The notes under the pieces are model-generated. The model made no database searches. It was given only the letters and a program-made list of their open reading frames with translations, and had not been told where the DNA came from. A stretch of DNA of 64,000 nucleotides from Gnetum montanum (Eukaryota > Streptophyta > Gnetopsida > Gnetales > Gnetaceae), in assembly GCA_015680685.1 (NCBI GenBank), contig MNCI01002315.1, positions 64,001 through 128,000 on the forward strand, in the 5' to 3' direction. Made by a program: the position numbers and the translations under genes. How positions within the stretch are numbered: the stretch's first letter is position 1; each line of letters begins with the position of its first letter. Below, piece by piece: positions 33,932-45,009 of the stretch.

Positions 33932-34035
33932 GTATGTGTATGTTATGTATTATGCTAAGTGTCTAGGTTTATTGTGTTTCTTTGCATTCATTATTGATTA
34001 TAGCTGATTCATGTGTGCGGTACTCACACTTGTAG
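33932..34035 (+). other. Intron of the antisense gene
   Basis: Donor GTATGT and acceptor CACTTGTAG. The flanking exons read TLLQEAHPKL and then TKLQWDPYEATH. Confidence 0.65.
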
Positions 34036-34815
34036 GCACCAAGCTCCAGTGGGATCCATATGAAGCTACTCATATTGATGCCCTCCTTGAATTGCTAGGG
34101 AATATTGAGAAAGTCCCTAGAAATGTGTACGATGCAGTTTCTAGGTATGTCGTACAAAACACCAGGTCGCTTTGGACTTGTAGGCGTTTAGTTGAGTATC
34201 TATGGGACGAGGTCCACTCATTGAAGGAAGCACTGAAAAAGGAGAGAGAAGAAGAAGAGGGATCTCCAATCCCGTTATGATTTTTCTGCTGCTTGGTTGT
34301 CTGGTGATAGCACTTGACGCACATCTGAAATCACCTATGCACGTTATTGGACGGTTTTGAATAGAAAAGTGCAGGTGACATGGGATTTAGCAGAACAAAG
34401 AGCATAGATGGATTTTCTGAACTGGAAATGTCACGATTGGAAGTCCTTTGCTGCAAAAGTGTGGAAATGGGGCCAAGACCAAAAGGACCACAAGCATCAA
34501 TATAAGAAATGGTTAAAGGAGGAGTCAGTTGAACATCGCCGGATGGAGATGTTCATTGATGGGTTAGGCTTGTGACCTGCTTATGACAGGTTCGCCGAGT
34601 ACACTGAGGTGGAGGAATCTCCCAAGAGAACCGTTACTACTGCCTCCGGGGAAGCTTTGATAGGCATGTTCTCTCTTGAGTGTCCTACCTAGACCTTGGT
34701 GGACAAGGGTAAAACCTTGGTTGGTGTTGATCTTGGCCTGGATGAGGATTGGGAAAATGTGCCCGAGGAGGAGATTCTATGGCGTTTGGAGGCCAACTTA
34801 TGGTCCTCCTCACTT

Positions 34816-34946
34816 GTGAGTGTTTTAATATTTATTTTTGTATGGTTTTATTATTTTCATTGTTAGTGTTACTATTTTTCTTAGTTTTGCATTTACAATT
34901 TTCTTTACTACGCTTACCTATTTTTTTATTTTCTACCTTGTTATAG
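34816..34946 (+). other. Intron of the antisense gene
   Basis: Donor GTGAGT, a T-rich body with a lariat-like CTTAC, acceptor TTGTTATAG. The last exon runs to the stop at 35027. Confidence 0.65.
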
Positions 34947-35027
34947 GGACATGTTAATGATGGAGCTGGCCCCAATGGAGCGAGAGCGAGTGATGAAGAG
35001 GATCTTGGGGACCAGCCCCCTCCATGA

Positions 35028-35622
35028 GTTTATTGTTAATCAAACTTTAGCTATTAAATGTTTTGGATTTTTGGATGTTTGATGGAAATATATGGTTGGC
35101 AAGTGTAATAATATGGACCTAGTTATGGCATAATGTGTTGGAATTTTACTACCATATTGACGTATCATTTTTAATTTGTTTTCTCAAGTATTATCGTGAA
35201 CATATGAGCGTAGCTAAATGTAAAATGAGGGAACAAAACGTAAATCAACATTTGTAACATAAATCAAGTAATGAGAAGGCATGAATTGAAATTGTGACTT
35301 GTAACTTGTAAACAGAAAATTAACATAACATAATGAGAATTCATAAACTTGTAATGTGCTAGCTCTAGTTTAAAGCCATTTCAGGCTATGTACATCGGTT
35401 TAAAGTCATGATGGACTATCACATCTATTGTTAAAGAAAGAAGGATTACCAGTTTTAGGCCATAGTGGGCCAAAAGCAGTAACAGTTTTGGAAAGTTTTA
35501 AAAGGAACCAGCCATTTCTGACTGTGGCTAGTTTAATGTCATTGTAGACATTCGATGGAAGTTTAACGTCGTACCTAGACGGTTGGTAGTTTAGCGTCAT
35601 TCTGGACGACTAGTGATTCGCT
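35028..35622. other. Spacer between the antisense gene and protease
   Basis: AT-rich; from 35370 it holds AGTTTA..GTC and GTTTTAGGCC motifs (35375-35610) like those of the 3' UTR of E7 and E6. Nothing coding is seen. Confidence 0.5.
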
Positions 35623-36495
35623 CTAGTTATTGACTTGCCTCTTAATCCTTTGTAGTTTAACATGTGGGGTTGGGCATGTAGGTATGATTTTATACTCACC
35701 TTCCCCTTCACTGGTGATGTCAAAGGGTAATTTCGACCAAGAGACATAAGTGGGAATGGCTCCTATGTTTGTATTGTTTGGTGCTTCCTCAATTTTAGTA
35801 GGATTGTGAGTTAACGTTGGGTTCATGTCTTGAAGTATGCTCATAGTTTCTTGCTTAGGCTCAACGAACTCAATTTCTGACTCTTGATCCATTCCAGGGT
35901 GTGAGGAAGTGAGCGATATTGTTATATCCCCATGTATGATGATTTCACCGCCCTCGTAAGGTAGGTGGATCTCCTGATGGATTGGTGAGGATACAGCTCT
36001 AAGTTGAGCTAGACAGGGACATCCTAGAATTAGATTAAACCCTGGCATTTCGTCAACCACTACAAACTCAATGGATGTGGGGAATTGGTCCTTAGCCATG
36101 AAATCCAAGGTACCCATACCTTTCACCCCAACACGGGAACCACTAAAGAATTTTAGGAAAGAAGGTATCGTGGGTTGTATTTGTTCAGTAAGTCCTGTTT
36201 TTTCGATGATGGGAAAAGGTATTACATTTTTCACTGCATCGTGATCGACATGCACCCTATGTATCTTGAAATTATTGACCTGTATTGTTATGAACATAGG
36301 GGCTGTGGTGACTTCTCCTATGTTCTCATCTAGCTTAATGTCCTTAGCATGAAACTCTAGGGATGTAGTCTTTGATTCTTGAGGTTGTAGGGACAAGACT
36401 ACATAAATGGATGGTTCATCTGCAGGAAGGTCCTCACTAACATGGATCGAAGTTAGCATCCGTACGAGAGCTTCTCGTTGTACTGGTGAAGTCAT
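35623..36495 (-). CDS. E7 protease region (long open segment of gag-pro)
   Basis: 290 uninterrupted codons. The start matches the Tat/Ogre pattern before protease (TSPVQREALVRMLTSIHVSE), and the retropepsin-like domain has RVHVDHDAVKNVIPFPIIEK at about residues 100-119. The aspartate is kept but the canonical D-S/T-G reads D-H-D, so activity is doubtful. FNLILGCPCLAQLRAV near residue 175 fits the conserved ILGRPWL block. This would process the polyprotein. The C-terminal part (VEPKQETMSILQ) is a linker that would run to RT but meets the antisense gene's territory. Confidence 0.75.
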   Translation of the reverse strand: MTSPVQREALVRMLTSIHVSEDLPADEPSIYVVLSLQPQESKTTSLEFHAKDIKLDENIGEVTTAPMFITIQVNNFKIHRVHVDHDAVKNVIPFPIIEKTGLTEQIQPTIPSFLKFFSGSRVGVKGMGTLDFMAKDQFPTSIEFVVVDEMPGFNLILGCPCLAQLRAVSSPIHQEIHLPYEGGEIIIHGDITISLTSSHPGMDQESEIEFVEPKQETMSILQDMNPTLTHNPTKIEEAPNNTNIGAIPTYVSWSKLPFDITSEGEGEYKIIPTCPTPHVKLQRIKRQVNN

Positions 36496-38147
36496 TACTA
36501 GGTCATACAGACTTAAAGAAGTGTTCTTTTATTTTACGGCCTGTGTAACTTGGATCAACATGCTTGCTAGGTCTTTACCGTTTGGGGCACCCTTGTCTAT
36601 GGAGATTTGGTCCATTTGACCCAACATTTGTATTTCTCATGGAGGAATTTTTCCCTTGGTAACTGAATATGCTGGGTTTTGGACACAACCTGTGACATTA
36701 TCCTTGTTTTGATGACTTGTACTAGGCTCATTAATGGATGGACCCATGCGAATAGCATTTAGCGATGTAGGTTTTGGTGGTCCTAATTTGTGCTCATGGT
36801 TTTCTCTTTCTAGGCCCTCTCTTATTAGCCTATCGGCAAGACATTCTTGTAGAGGTCACGGGGGAATGGAGGTGGGTTGATTTACAGATGGTGTGGTTGT
36901 TGTTGCAACAGAAGGAGGTACGCGAATGACAAATGGTTTTTGTGGTGTAGGGAATGTGCATATGATGAAAGGACTTTGAGGAGATGTTGAGGTAGGTGTG
37001 TTTTCTAAAGGCCTATGAATCACAAAAGGTTTTTGTGGGACATCCTATCTGTTCTCTCCATGGATAGTATTAATCACATATGGTGCATCATTAGTATTGA
37101 GAGGATCCTTGTAAACTCCCATGGGTTGGTTTTGGGGTCTTACTGGGTTTGCCTCGTTAAATACTACTTCACCCCTGTCAATCATGCGTTGTATATCTTG
37201 TTTCAAGGTGAAATAGTAATTAGTCCCATGACCACACCATTGGTGATATTGACAAAACCTATCCAACCTAAAGCCTCTTGGAATGGGGGGTTCATTAGCT
37301 ATTGCTAAGGCTAGGTTCTTGGCCAACTCATAGAATCGATCATGTTTTTGAGATGCTATGGGAGACATTTGTTTGTGTTTGATTAATCCAGCCTTCAGAA
37401 GTTAATCAAGCAATTGTAAAGGCTTCATAGGAAAGGGTGTATATTGAGTGGGATCTTTTCTTTCGAATGTACGGGCGTGACCCATGTTGGTGTTTCTATT
37501 TGATGAAGGTTTGAGTGTAGGCATGGGTGTGTTTCTTTCATGGCCGTTTGGGGTGGTGGTTTGCTTTTCCTTTTGTCCTAGATGGTTAGGTCGGGCTATC
37601 TCTGCTACCACTGCTACCGTCATTTTGGATTTATCTTTCCTCGTATGTTGGCTCCTAAAGTCGAGTAAGCTGGGTCATTACTTGTTTGTGCCACCTCTTC
37701 TATGTCCTTAATTTGCACAAATGCTTGGCTCAAGGTACGGGCTTTCAAATAATAAAGTTTTAACTTAATAAAGTTATTCACGACCGCTTTAAGGATGGTA
37801 AGTAGATATGTTTTGAGGATGGGCTCATGAAGTTCGTTCAAGGCTATGCTCCACCTCTGGATAAATTTCTGTGCTGGCTCTAATGGCACCTATTTAATCT
37901 GAATCAAGCTATCTAGTGTGCCTTCAGGCTTTAGATTTTATTTGAAGCGAGTAACAAACTAATGTAACAAATCCTCCAGAGAGGATATGGAGTTACGAGG
38001 TAGAGCTCGATACTAGTCTAAGGCTTTTCCAGTTAAGGACATAGTAAACACATGTAGAATTACATGAGGCCATGCATGAAGCAATAGAAATTCTATTCAG
38101 AACGTTACTAGGTGGGCATTTGGATCTCCCTCTCCATTGTACTTGGT
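36496..38147 (-). pseudogene. E7 gag C-terminal half with capsid domain
   Basis: At 37900-38150 the minus strand reads LTKYNGEGDPNAHLVTF, then stops within an otherwise standard retrotransposon gag domain (PF03732): SLTGKALD-stop-YRALPRNSISSLEDLLH. The frame resumes at 37889-37620 and at 37368-37045, where FCQYHQWCGHGTNYYF resembles the C-x-H-GH-T-C finger of Tat/Ogre gag, with one cysteine replaced by tyrosine. A linker at 36500-37000 leads to protease. Stops fall mostly at glutamine- or tryptophan-like codons. It would package RNA in particles. Confidence 0.75.
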
Positions 38148-38980
38148 TAGCTAGGGTAATGAGACTTCCTTTGGCAAGGTTAATGGTGGAACTGAGGGGT
38201 CGATTGGATCATCTTGATAGAAGTCCAGTACCTTGACTTCCTTAGTGTTTACAATTTTGAGGCACTTTAATTCTTCTACTAACGAGTACAACATTTTTTT
38301 TGTGTCTTCACACTCTTGGGTGGTAGGCAAACTAGCGGGTTGAGTTGGTGGTGGTTGATAATGATTCGATTGTTGCATCGTTTGTTGAAAGAGAGATTGT
38401 TGGACTGTCATTTGTTGTGATGGGACAACATTTGGGGCTAAGACTACAAGGTGTGGTACACTGTAGTGAGTAGACAGGTTTTGCTGTATAGCTGGTGGAA
38501 CCATTGCCCAGCCATGGGTTGTGAATTAACACCTTGAACATGTTGGGTTGAAGTAATCAATGGTGCTTCGTGGATTTGCACTTGAGGTATGTAATGGATG
38601 GACGTGGAAGCTGGTATAATCAACGACATCCCAATTACTTGGGGTTGAAAGGTCGATCCTGCATTAGTTTGGGGATGAGGTTGTTGGGATTGTGTTTTCA
38701 GAGGTATGATGGAAGTGGACATATGCAATTGAATGTTAAGCTTGGAGAAGATGGGAATGGAGGTGGGTACTTCCTGTAGAGAAGTCGATGGTCAAGCATT
38801 CATGGATAAAGGTGGAAGTATGGTCTCTTCCAGGAAGGGTTGGAACAATGAGTTTGTATGGGCATGGGGACTAACGGTATGGTACGAATCCCCATGTTCA
38901 GATTGGGCTATGAAGTCATCTTTCTCATCTCCACTCTGAGGCTCTACTGGAGGTGGCTGTAAGGCTTGACTTCTTGCCAT
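38148..38980 (-). pseudogene. E7 gag N-terminal half
   Basis: Starts MARSQALQPPPVEPQSGDEK at 38980, about 670 bp inside the LTR. It continues in shifting frames: a proline-, serine- and glutamine-rich stretch (SQQPHPQTNAGSTF; PSQQMTVQQSLFQQTMQQSN) and a predicted coiled-coil segment, ECEDTKKMLYSLVEELKCLK, just before the capsid domain. At least two frame shifts lie in 38440-38730. Low complexity of this kind is usual in Tat gag N-termini. Confidence 0.65.
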
Positions 38981-39657
38981 GAGAAGCTAGGATATGAGTC
39001 TATAATGGTGTTCAAAAAGAGGGATTATATCAAATGCTGAGGGGATAAACTCATGACCTCCTTTGTAAATAAGTTCATAGTCTCACTTTGCTTCCCTCTC
39101 TACATGATCGATAGGAAAGTTGGCTTGGATCTTGACACAGATGAAGTTATACTATTTGGGTGTAAGAGTTGCATAAGTAGGGTCTTTTCCTTGTAGCCTC
39201 AGTGACTGGCACATAGGGCCTTGGGGGTTTATCTATTCAATAACAGTTATGGGTTCCATAGCAGTCACAGGGTTTGAGGTTTCATCCCTAAAGTCAGAGA
39301 TCGGTAGTGTCACTAGGTTAATTTGGGAGGATTCCATAGTGAGCGTGAATAAATTGGGCTGGACGAGTTGAATGTGAGCAACTGCAACGTGAGTTAACTA
39401 CAACATGACTGACTAACAACGTGAGTAGCTGCAACATGATTGACTAATAGCATGAGTAGTTGCAGTGTGAGTTAACTGCAGCATGAGGTATCTGGGGATA
39501 GGGTGGGTAAGTCAAGCTGGCGTATGTAAGCTAGTTGGACAAGCTGGGCTTGGGCTTTAGTCTCGACACTTCATCCATGCAGTGTTTGGATAGGTAGCGT
39601 GATCAATGTTTTGATGGACAGTAAATAAGTCAGGCCCTCCTTCTAGTGCCAATTTAC
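38981..39657 (-). other. E7 5' leader with PBS candidate
   Basis: The PBS candidate is TTGGCACTAGAAGGAGGGCC on the minus strand (39633-39652), five bases from the LTR. The tRNA is not identified. The leader holds a cluster of GTGAGTTAACTGCA and GCATGAG motifs at 39360-39490, similar to the dyads of the LTR. Confidence 0.6.
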
Positions 39658-41558
39658 TATGCTGACCTAAATCGTCAGTGTAAGGTTGGAAGGGAAAAAA
39701 AACACCAAAAGATTGTTAGGTAGACACAATTGATTCTACCTTCGCTTGAGGACAAGCTGGAAAAGGAAACGAAGGTAGAGTGCCTTGGATGGTATGCACG
39801 CAAATCAACCAAGGACTTCCCTGAGTTTAAACTATGGCTTGCGCTGGGGTTATCGTAACTAATGATGTACGAAATGTAAATAGGAATGTGCAAAATGAAA
39901 ACAGAGCATATATAGAATAGTATTGCAAACAAAACGTAAATCAAATGTAAAACAAAGTAAATAATATAATGGATGGAAAAATGAAACTGTATTATATTTC
40001 TTAGAAAGGGTGTGCACCAATCAAAGCGTAGCTGCACATGTAGATGGCAAGTCAAGTGCCAAGCCTCGGGGTGGTGTGTTCTAGAAGTGCTTGGATACAA
40101 GGAGTCAAGTGTGCCCGAGCATCCAAAGATTACTGGTTTGTGTTTTCTAAGCCATCCAACTTCAAAATTTCCAACCCTGTTTATGTGAATTGATAGGGTA
40201 TTTATAGGGTTTGGCCAGGTTCGGGCACGAAATTCATGGATGAAATCAATGGTTGAGAGATGAGAGCAAAATGGATCATGTGACACATGTTCGATGGACA
40301 GTTTTGTGTGAGTTGGACGTGTGTGGGAAAGCTACGTTTTTGACCAAGTGCATTGTATCTTACAATGTGTGTTAGCTTACTCAAGCTAGCTTACGCCCAT
40401 GGAAGTAGATACAATTTGGAGCGTAAGAGCTTGACAAGCTCACAAATGGTGAAAACTTACATTGAAATGAGAGAAATCGACTCCGGCTCGCTTGAAACTT
40501 CTAGATCTCTGAATTGACTACTGTAGGATGTCAATTTGAGTGGTTCTGTGGCTATTTGAGGCTTCTTTGCTTGACTAGAACTTCTAGCATGAGTTGATTT
40601 TGTCTTGACGTGTCCTTAATGTGCTCATGCTATACTCACACTATATTCATGCTACACTCATGCTGCCAGTGTGAGTTCAGCATGACCTCAGTGTGAGTGA
40701 GCTAAAATGACATATTTTCCACCAAATTTTGATTTTTGAAGCTTGATTCTTGAAGTGTAATGATTTCTTGACTGTGATTGACCTTGAGAATGATCTGCAA
40801 GTCAAAAATTAAGTCTGATGCAACTTTTTTTACACCACTTTTGGGTAGCTCATGCTAGACTCACGTTGCCAGCATGAGTGCAGCGTGAGCTGCAAAAATT
40901 TGCAAATTTTGGACCTAAAATCTGGAATTTTGGAGGCTGAAATTTGAAGTTGTCAATAATGAACCCTGAGGATGACTTGCACCTTGGAAATCAGGTCATT
41001 TCGACTCAATTTTGGGCTCTGAAAGTTGCTCATGCTATCAGCGTGACCTCAACATGAGTGACAGCATGAGTGTGAAAATGTGAATAATTTGCCTTGAAAT
41101 TTGAATCCGCAAATGCTGAAACTTGGAATGGACATTAGTGGCCCTTGAAGATGGCTTACACCCTAGAAATCAGATCATTCTGACTCAATTTTGGGGCTGT
41201 CAGAGTTGATCATGTTGTACTCACACTACCAGCATGACCTCAGCGTGAGTGAGAAAATTTGCACTTTTTTTGACCTGAAATTTGAATCTCTGAATGCTGA
41301 AACTTTGAACTAGGGACAACAGTGACCCTTGAGAGTGCCTTGCACCATCAGACTAAGCTACCTTTGACTTGATTCTGATGTTGTTTGGAGTTTCTCATGC
41401 TGAGGGAAAGCTAGCTTGACAAGCCTAGCATGAGCAAGCTGGCTTGAGCAAGTTGGGCGTGAGTTCCATGCTTTAGTCAAATTTTTGCTTCCCAAAAGCT
41501 AAAAGGGCTCTGGGTCATTCTTGTTTCAAAGTGTTAGGCCAAAATTAGTGGTGTTTCA
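39658..41558 (-). repeat. E7 5' LTR
   Basis: Starts TGAAACACC at 41558 on the minus strand; ends near GTCAGCATA at 39658 (the final CA reads TA here). It is 1,901 bp and colinear with the 3' LTR over its length, including the approximately 185-bp repeats and dyads such as GAGTGCAGCGTGAGCT (40876-40891). It differs from the 3' LTR by many transitions and a few small indels. Confidence 0.9.
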
Positions 41559-41563
41559 GGGGC

Positions 41564-42211
41564 CATCTACAATCATTAAGGATTTGGAAATTATTAAAAT
41601 GTTTACACCAATTCTTGATAACTCCTTTCCTTACTTGTACCCTTAGTTAGATCAAGTTCTTAACTTACTATAATTGCAGTGTTAGAAAAGTTTTTAAAAA
41701 GGAACCCCTTAGGTATTATTCCCCTTATAACCATTCATAGTTATCGATTTTGTTATTACTTATTATCCAAAATAGTTGGTATGGTACATTAAGAGGATTG
41801 TTTAAGTTTTTTTGGCCCTGATTTGATTAAGAAATTTTGAAATTCTCATTATTTTCTTATACTTATCCTTTAAGATATCTTCCGAGTGTTAGGATTTTTT
41901 TTGGCCTAAATTTCAGCAATATCACACCAAGTACCCTCCCATGACTAGGTTGAGAGCCTTGTGATCAACAAGGTTCACAAAATTCTAAAATTGGAGTTAT
42001 GAGGGTTAAGTTATGAGCATTGGAAGTGAGGGTGTCAAAGCTTTGAGGTTGAAAGAAAAAATGACAAAAAATTCTCTTTTGTAGAAAATGAGGAATGAAA
42101 ATTTTTTCTAACTTCTTCATGCTCTATATACTAATTTATATGCACAATATTGTAGATCATATATTGTACATATGATAATGTAGCCCATTCGATATCATAG
42201 CTACAATATCA
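41564..42211 (-). promoter_or_regulatory. Spacer D: promoter-like region before the unit A accessory ORF
   Basis: Minus strand starts TGATATTGTAGC at 42211 like an LTR, with the near-palindrome GATATCATAGCTACAATATC (42191-42210). TATAAATTA lies at 42132-42140, then a leader of about 570 bp to the accessory ORF ATG (41564-41566). Unit B has the same arrangement in spacer C. Confidence 0.5.
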
Positions 42212-43690
42212 CCTTTGAAATTTTCAAATTTTTCTTGAAATTTTTGGCAAAAAGTAAGTCAAATTAAATGTCTGAAAGATATGCAGCATGTCTAGAGGGT
42301 CTTGGAATGGATATGATGCTCTGGTTGTGAAAATCAAGCATTAAAAGTCTATGATAAAGGGATCTCAGGCTACGAAAGTTTATTAAGTGTGTATAAGATG
42401 GATGAGAAAAGAAACGAAGTCTTGGCATATAATGGAGTTATTAGATGTTAAGGGAAGTATTTATTGACACTTATTGTTCTTAGAAGGCTCAAGATGATGT
42501 GGGATTGCTTGTGAAGTATGAAATACAACAATTATACAAGTAGGTCCTCCCCAAAGTAGGCTCTAGCCCTTAGTGCCCTTACATAACCACATCTCAAAAT
42601 TTCCATAGGCACTTAAGGAGTTGAATGTAATGCATACCTATCTCGCAAAACAAACATGTGAGTAGTACTAGGTTGGGAAATTTACTCTATATTATACAAA
42701 ACCATAAATTATGATTAATTGTACAGTGAGGTGGAATGGATTATAGAAAGGATTACTAAAATCAGTACGTGAGGTGTCTTACCATAGGCATAATGAATTT
42801 TTGTATTTTATTAGTGGTTAAAGTAATCATTAGCCTTTCTGTCCAAGATTCAAACCAAGTCTAGTGACATTGCATTATTTCATCTCTTGGAGTGACGATT
42901 TTAAGACTATTGCAAAGAGTATTACCACTTGGCATATTGTCCAAGGAATGATTTTATTCATTGCACTTTGTATTTTTTGATTTCACAAAAGCCGCCTACC
43001 TTCAGGCATGGGTAACATGTCTTTCTAGTGGGACCCCTAGAAATTTATTCTATGCATAGATTTTATTTTTAACTGTGTCAACCTTACTAGAGGACTAACT
43101 TTAGACATGGGTAACATGTCTTTCCAATGACATGGCAAGGCAACACTTATTTTACTCTTACATCCTAAAAAATAGGATAAAACTTATAGAAGTGATCCAA
43201 GAGAATCCACAAATCCTCTTCATCTCACACTTTTTACATTTCCACTTGATTCTTCACCTTTCGGTCCAAGCATAATGATCAAGGGTTAATTCTTGTTTTT
43301 ATGATGGAAATAATATCATTATGGCCATAATAAGAACCTCTTATTAATGGAATGGATGGATGGATGTTGTGGTCTCACTATACAAATAATCAGTCCCTTA
43401 TGACTTGTTAACATAGGAAAATCTTCAACTTATTGGACTACATCTTGCCTTATTCTTGGTGTGTTTTATTAACAATCAAAAATATGTACAAAAAAAATGA
43501 AAATAAAGTATGAAAAAGATAAAAAGGATAGTAAGAATAGAAAAAGATTAAAAGAATGAAAAATGTTAAAAGAATGAAAAATCCTTAAATAATGGAAAAA
43601 TGTTAAAGAATTAAGAAAGTATTGAAAAATTTAAAAGTATAAAATAATATAAAAATGTATCAAAAATGTGAAAAAGTAAAAGGAAAGTGA
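42212..43690 (-). other. Unit A 3' UTR after pol
   Basis: Aligns in blocks with E1, E2 and unit B UTRs ('gcatgggtaacatgtcttt', 'gtaggcaccccaaagtaggctc'-type). An A/AAAG-rich run covers 43490-43700. No gene is seen. Confidence 0.6.
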
Positions 43691-43699
43691 AAAAAATTT

Positions 43700-45009
43700 A
43701 GTGAAGTACCTACATGTCCAGATGGAGATCCCCACAACTATCATAAGGATCAATCAAATGAAAGAAAGAATAACTAGAAAACTCTATGTTAAATGGGTAG
43801 ATTCCTTGGGATGTTCATGGTAGAATTTAACTTGTTAGATTTTAACAAGAATGAGCTTTTGTGGACAGGATGGGTGATATATGTGTTAGGCACTTGATGG
43901 ATAAGTTGCTTGAATAATATAAGATCCCTCCCAAAGTTTTTGAAATTTGGCTTTTTGGGGTATGTGATCTGTATTGTAATAAAGGACCTTGTCACCTAGT
44001 TGTATGGACACTTGCCTTATCCATGTATCATGCCTAAGTTTGGAGCAATGTTTGTTGACTTCATTATTCATGAGTTCTACAAGCCTATTTTCTTCTAAGA
44101 GGTTTAGATTCATGAGGCATTCTCATTAGGTTAAGCTCAAATCAAGGTCAAGTTGATTAGAAGTAACTAGAGTGTGGAGCTCTAACTAGATTAAGAGTGT
44201 TGGTCACTTGCCATAAACTAACTCATATGGTGAGTATCCTCTAGGTAATTTCTAGGATGTACTATAGGTCCATAGAGCATTGTTCAGTTTATTGCTCCAG
44301 TCCTTCCTAAACCTACTAACTATCTTAGTAAGTATCCTAGTAATTTCTTGGTTAGTAACTTTGGCTTGACCATTTGCTTAGGGATGAGATGGTGTGATCA
44401 ACTTATGGTTCACCCCAAGTTGTTGCATGAGCTTTTAAATTTAGCACCAATGAAGTGAGTGTCATTATATGATATGAGCATTCTTGGTACTCCAAATCTA
44501 TTTACCACATGCTATTCGAAAAACTTGATAACTACCTTGGATGCGCAATTTCTAACTATTGTTGCTTCCATCCACTTTGTACAATAATCCTCAATCACAA
44601 GTATGTATGCTTTTCCATTTGACATTGGTGTTATGGAACCCATTAAATCAATTCCCCATATATCGAATGGCTGAATTGGTTGTATCCATTGTTATGATCC
44701 TTCAAATTTGGCTATAATTCCTCCATCTGTTTAACATCACTCACAAGATTGTGCGAAATTGTGGGCATCTCTAAATAATGTAGACCAAAAGTAGCTTGCC
44801 ATTATTAACTTGAGTGTCATTTTATGCCTTACATAATGGCCATCACATGGGCCTTCATGGACATCTTGTAGAATTCTTTGTTGATCACATTCTAGCACAC
44901 ACCATCTACCTAGCCCATTTGCATAAATCTTGTATATATTTCCATGGATTTCCATATATTTTTTATGCTCTATGAAGGAATTATTCTCATTGTTTCTTAT
45001 TCCATTCAA
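43700..45009 (-). pseudogene. Unit A integrase
   Basis: The zinc-binding region at 44760-44900 reads LQDVHEGPCDGHYVRHKM and then QSCE-stop-C. The core keeps WGIDLMGSI (first aspartate), but the second block reads ISYNDTHF and the NGQAE region is frame-shifted. The C-terminal part at 43886-44113 has GDKVLYYNTDHIP and LWEGSYIIQATYP. Numerous stops fit C-to-T changes. This is a decayed relative of the E1 integrase. Confidence 0.8.

Larger units (their letters stand above)
32202..35027 (+). pseudogene. Spliced accessory gene antisense to E7, plant mobile domain-like
   Basis: A plus-strand gene within a minus-strand element. The first visible exon (32202-33248) reads SHLTRVGLMDLF, then QVQEVKVSFHLTTKFLYDIF and GVPMDGVRL, the layout of the plant mobile domain (PF10536): a leucine-rich start, a GE-type strand, then GxPxDG. 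Further exons are about 33354-33641, 33722-33931, 34036-34815 and 34947-35027, ending LGDQPPP-stop. Introns of 80-131 bp have canonical ends (GTAAGT, GTACGT, GTATGT, GTGAGT; AG). A charged coiled-coil part lies at 34200-34560. Several stops and a frame shift near 34255 show decay. Its role is unknown. Tat elements are known to carry such additional ORFs, but this location between protease and RT is unusual. Confidence 0.7.
23905..41558 (-). mobile_element. E7: 17.6-kb Tat/Ogre-like LTR retrotransposon
   Basis: Both LTRs begin TGAAACACC (minus strand) and are about 1.9 kb. Between them, in the element's own direction, lie PBS, gag, protease, an antisense spliced gene, RT, a second RNase H, integrase, a 2-kb 3' UTR with minisatellites, and polypurine tract. 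The archaeal-type second RNase H next to integrase marks the Tat lineage. GGGGT (23900-23904) and GGGGC (41559-41563) flank it, a 5-bp target duplication apart from one C-to-T. It lies at the start of the unit A accessory ORF, so it is younger than unit A. Gag and pol carry stops; integrase is intact. Confidence 0.9.
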
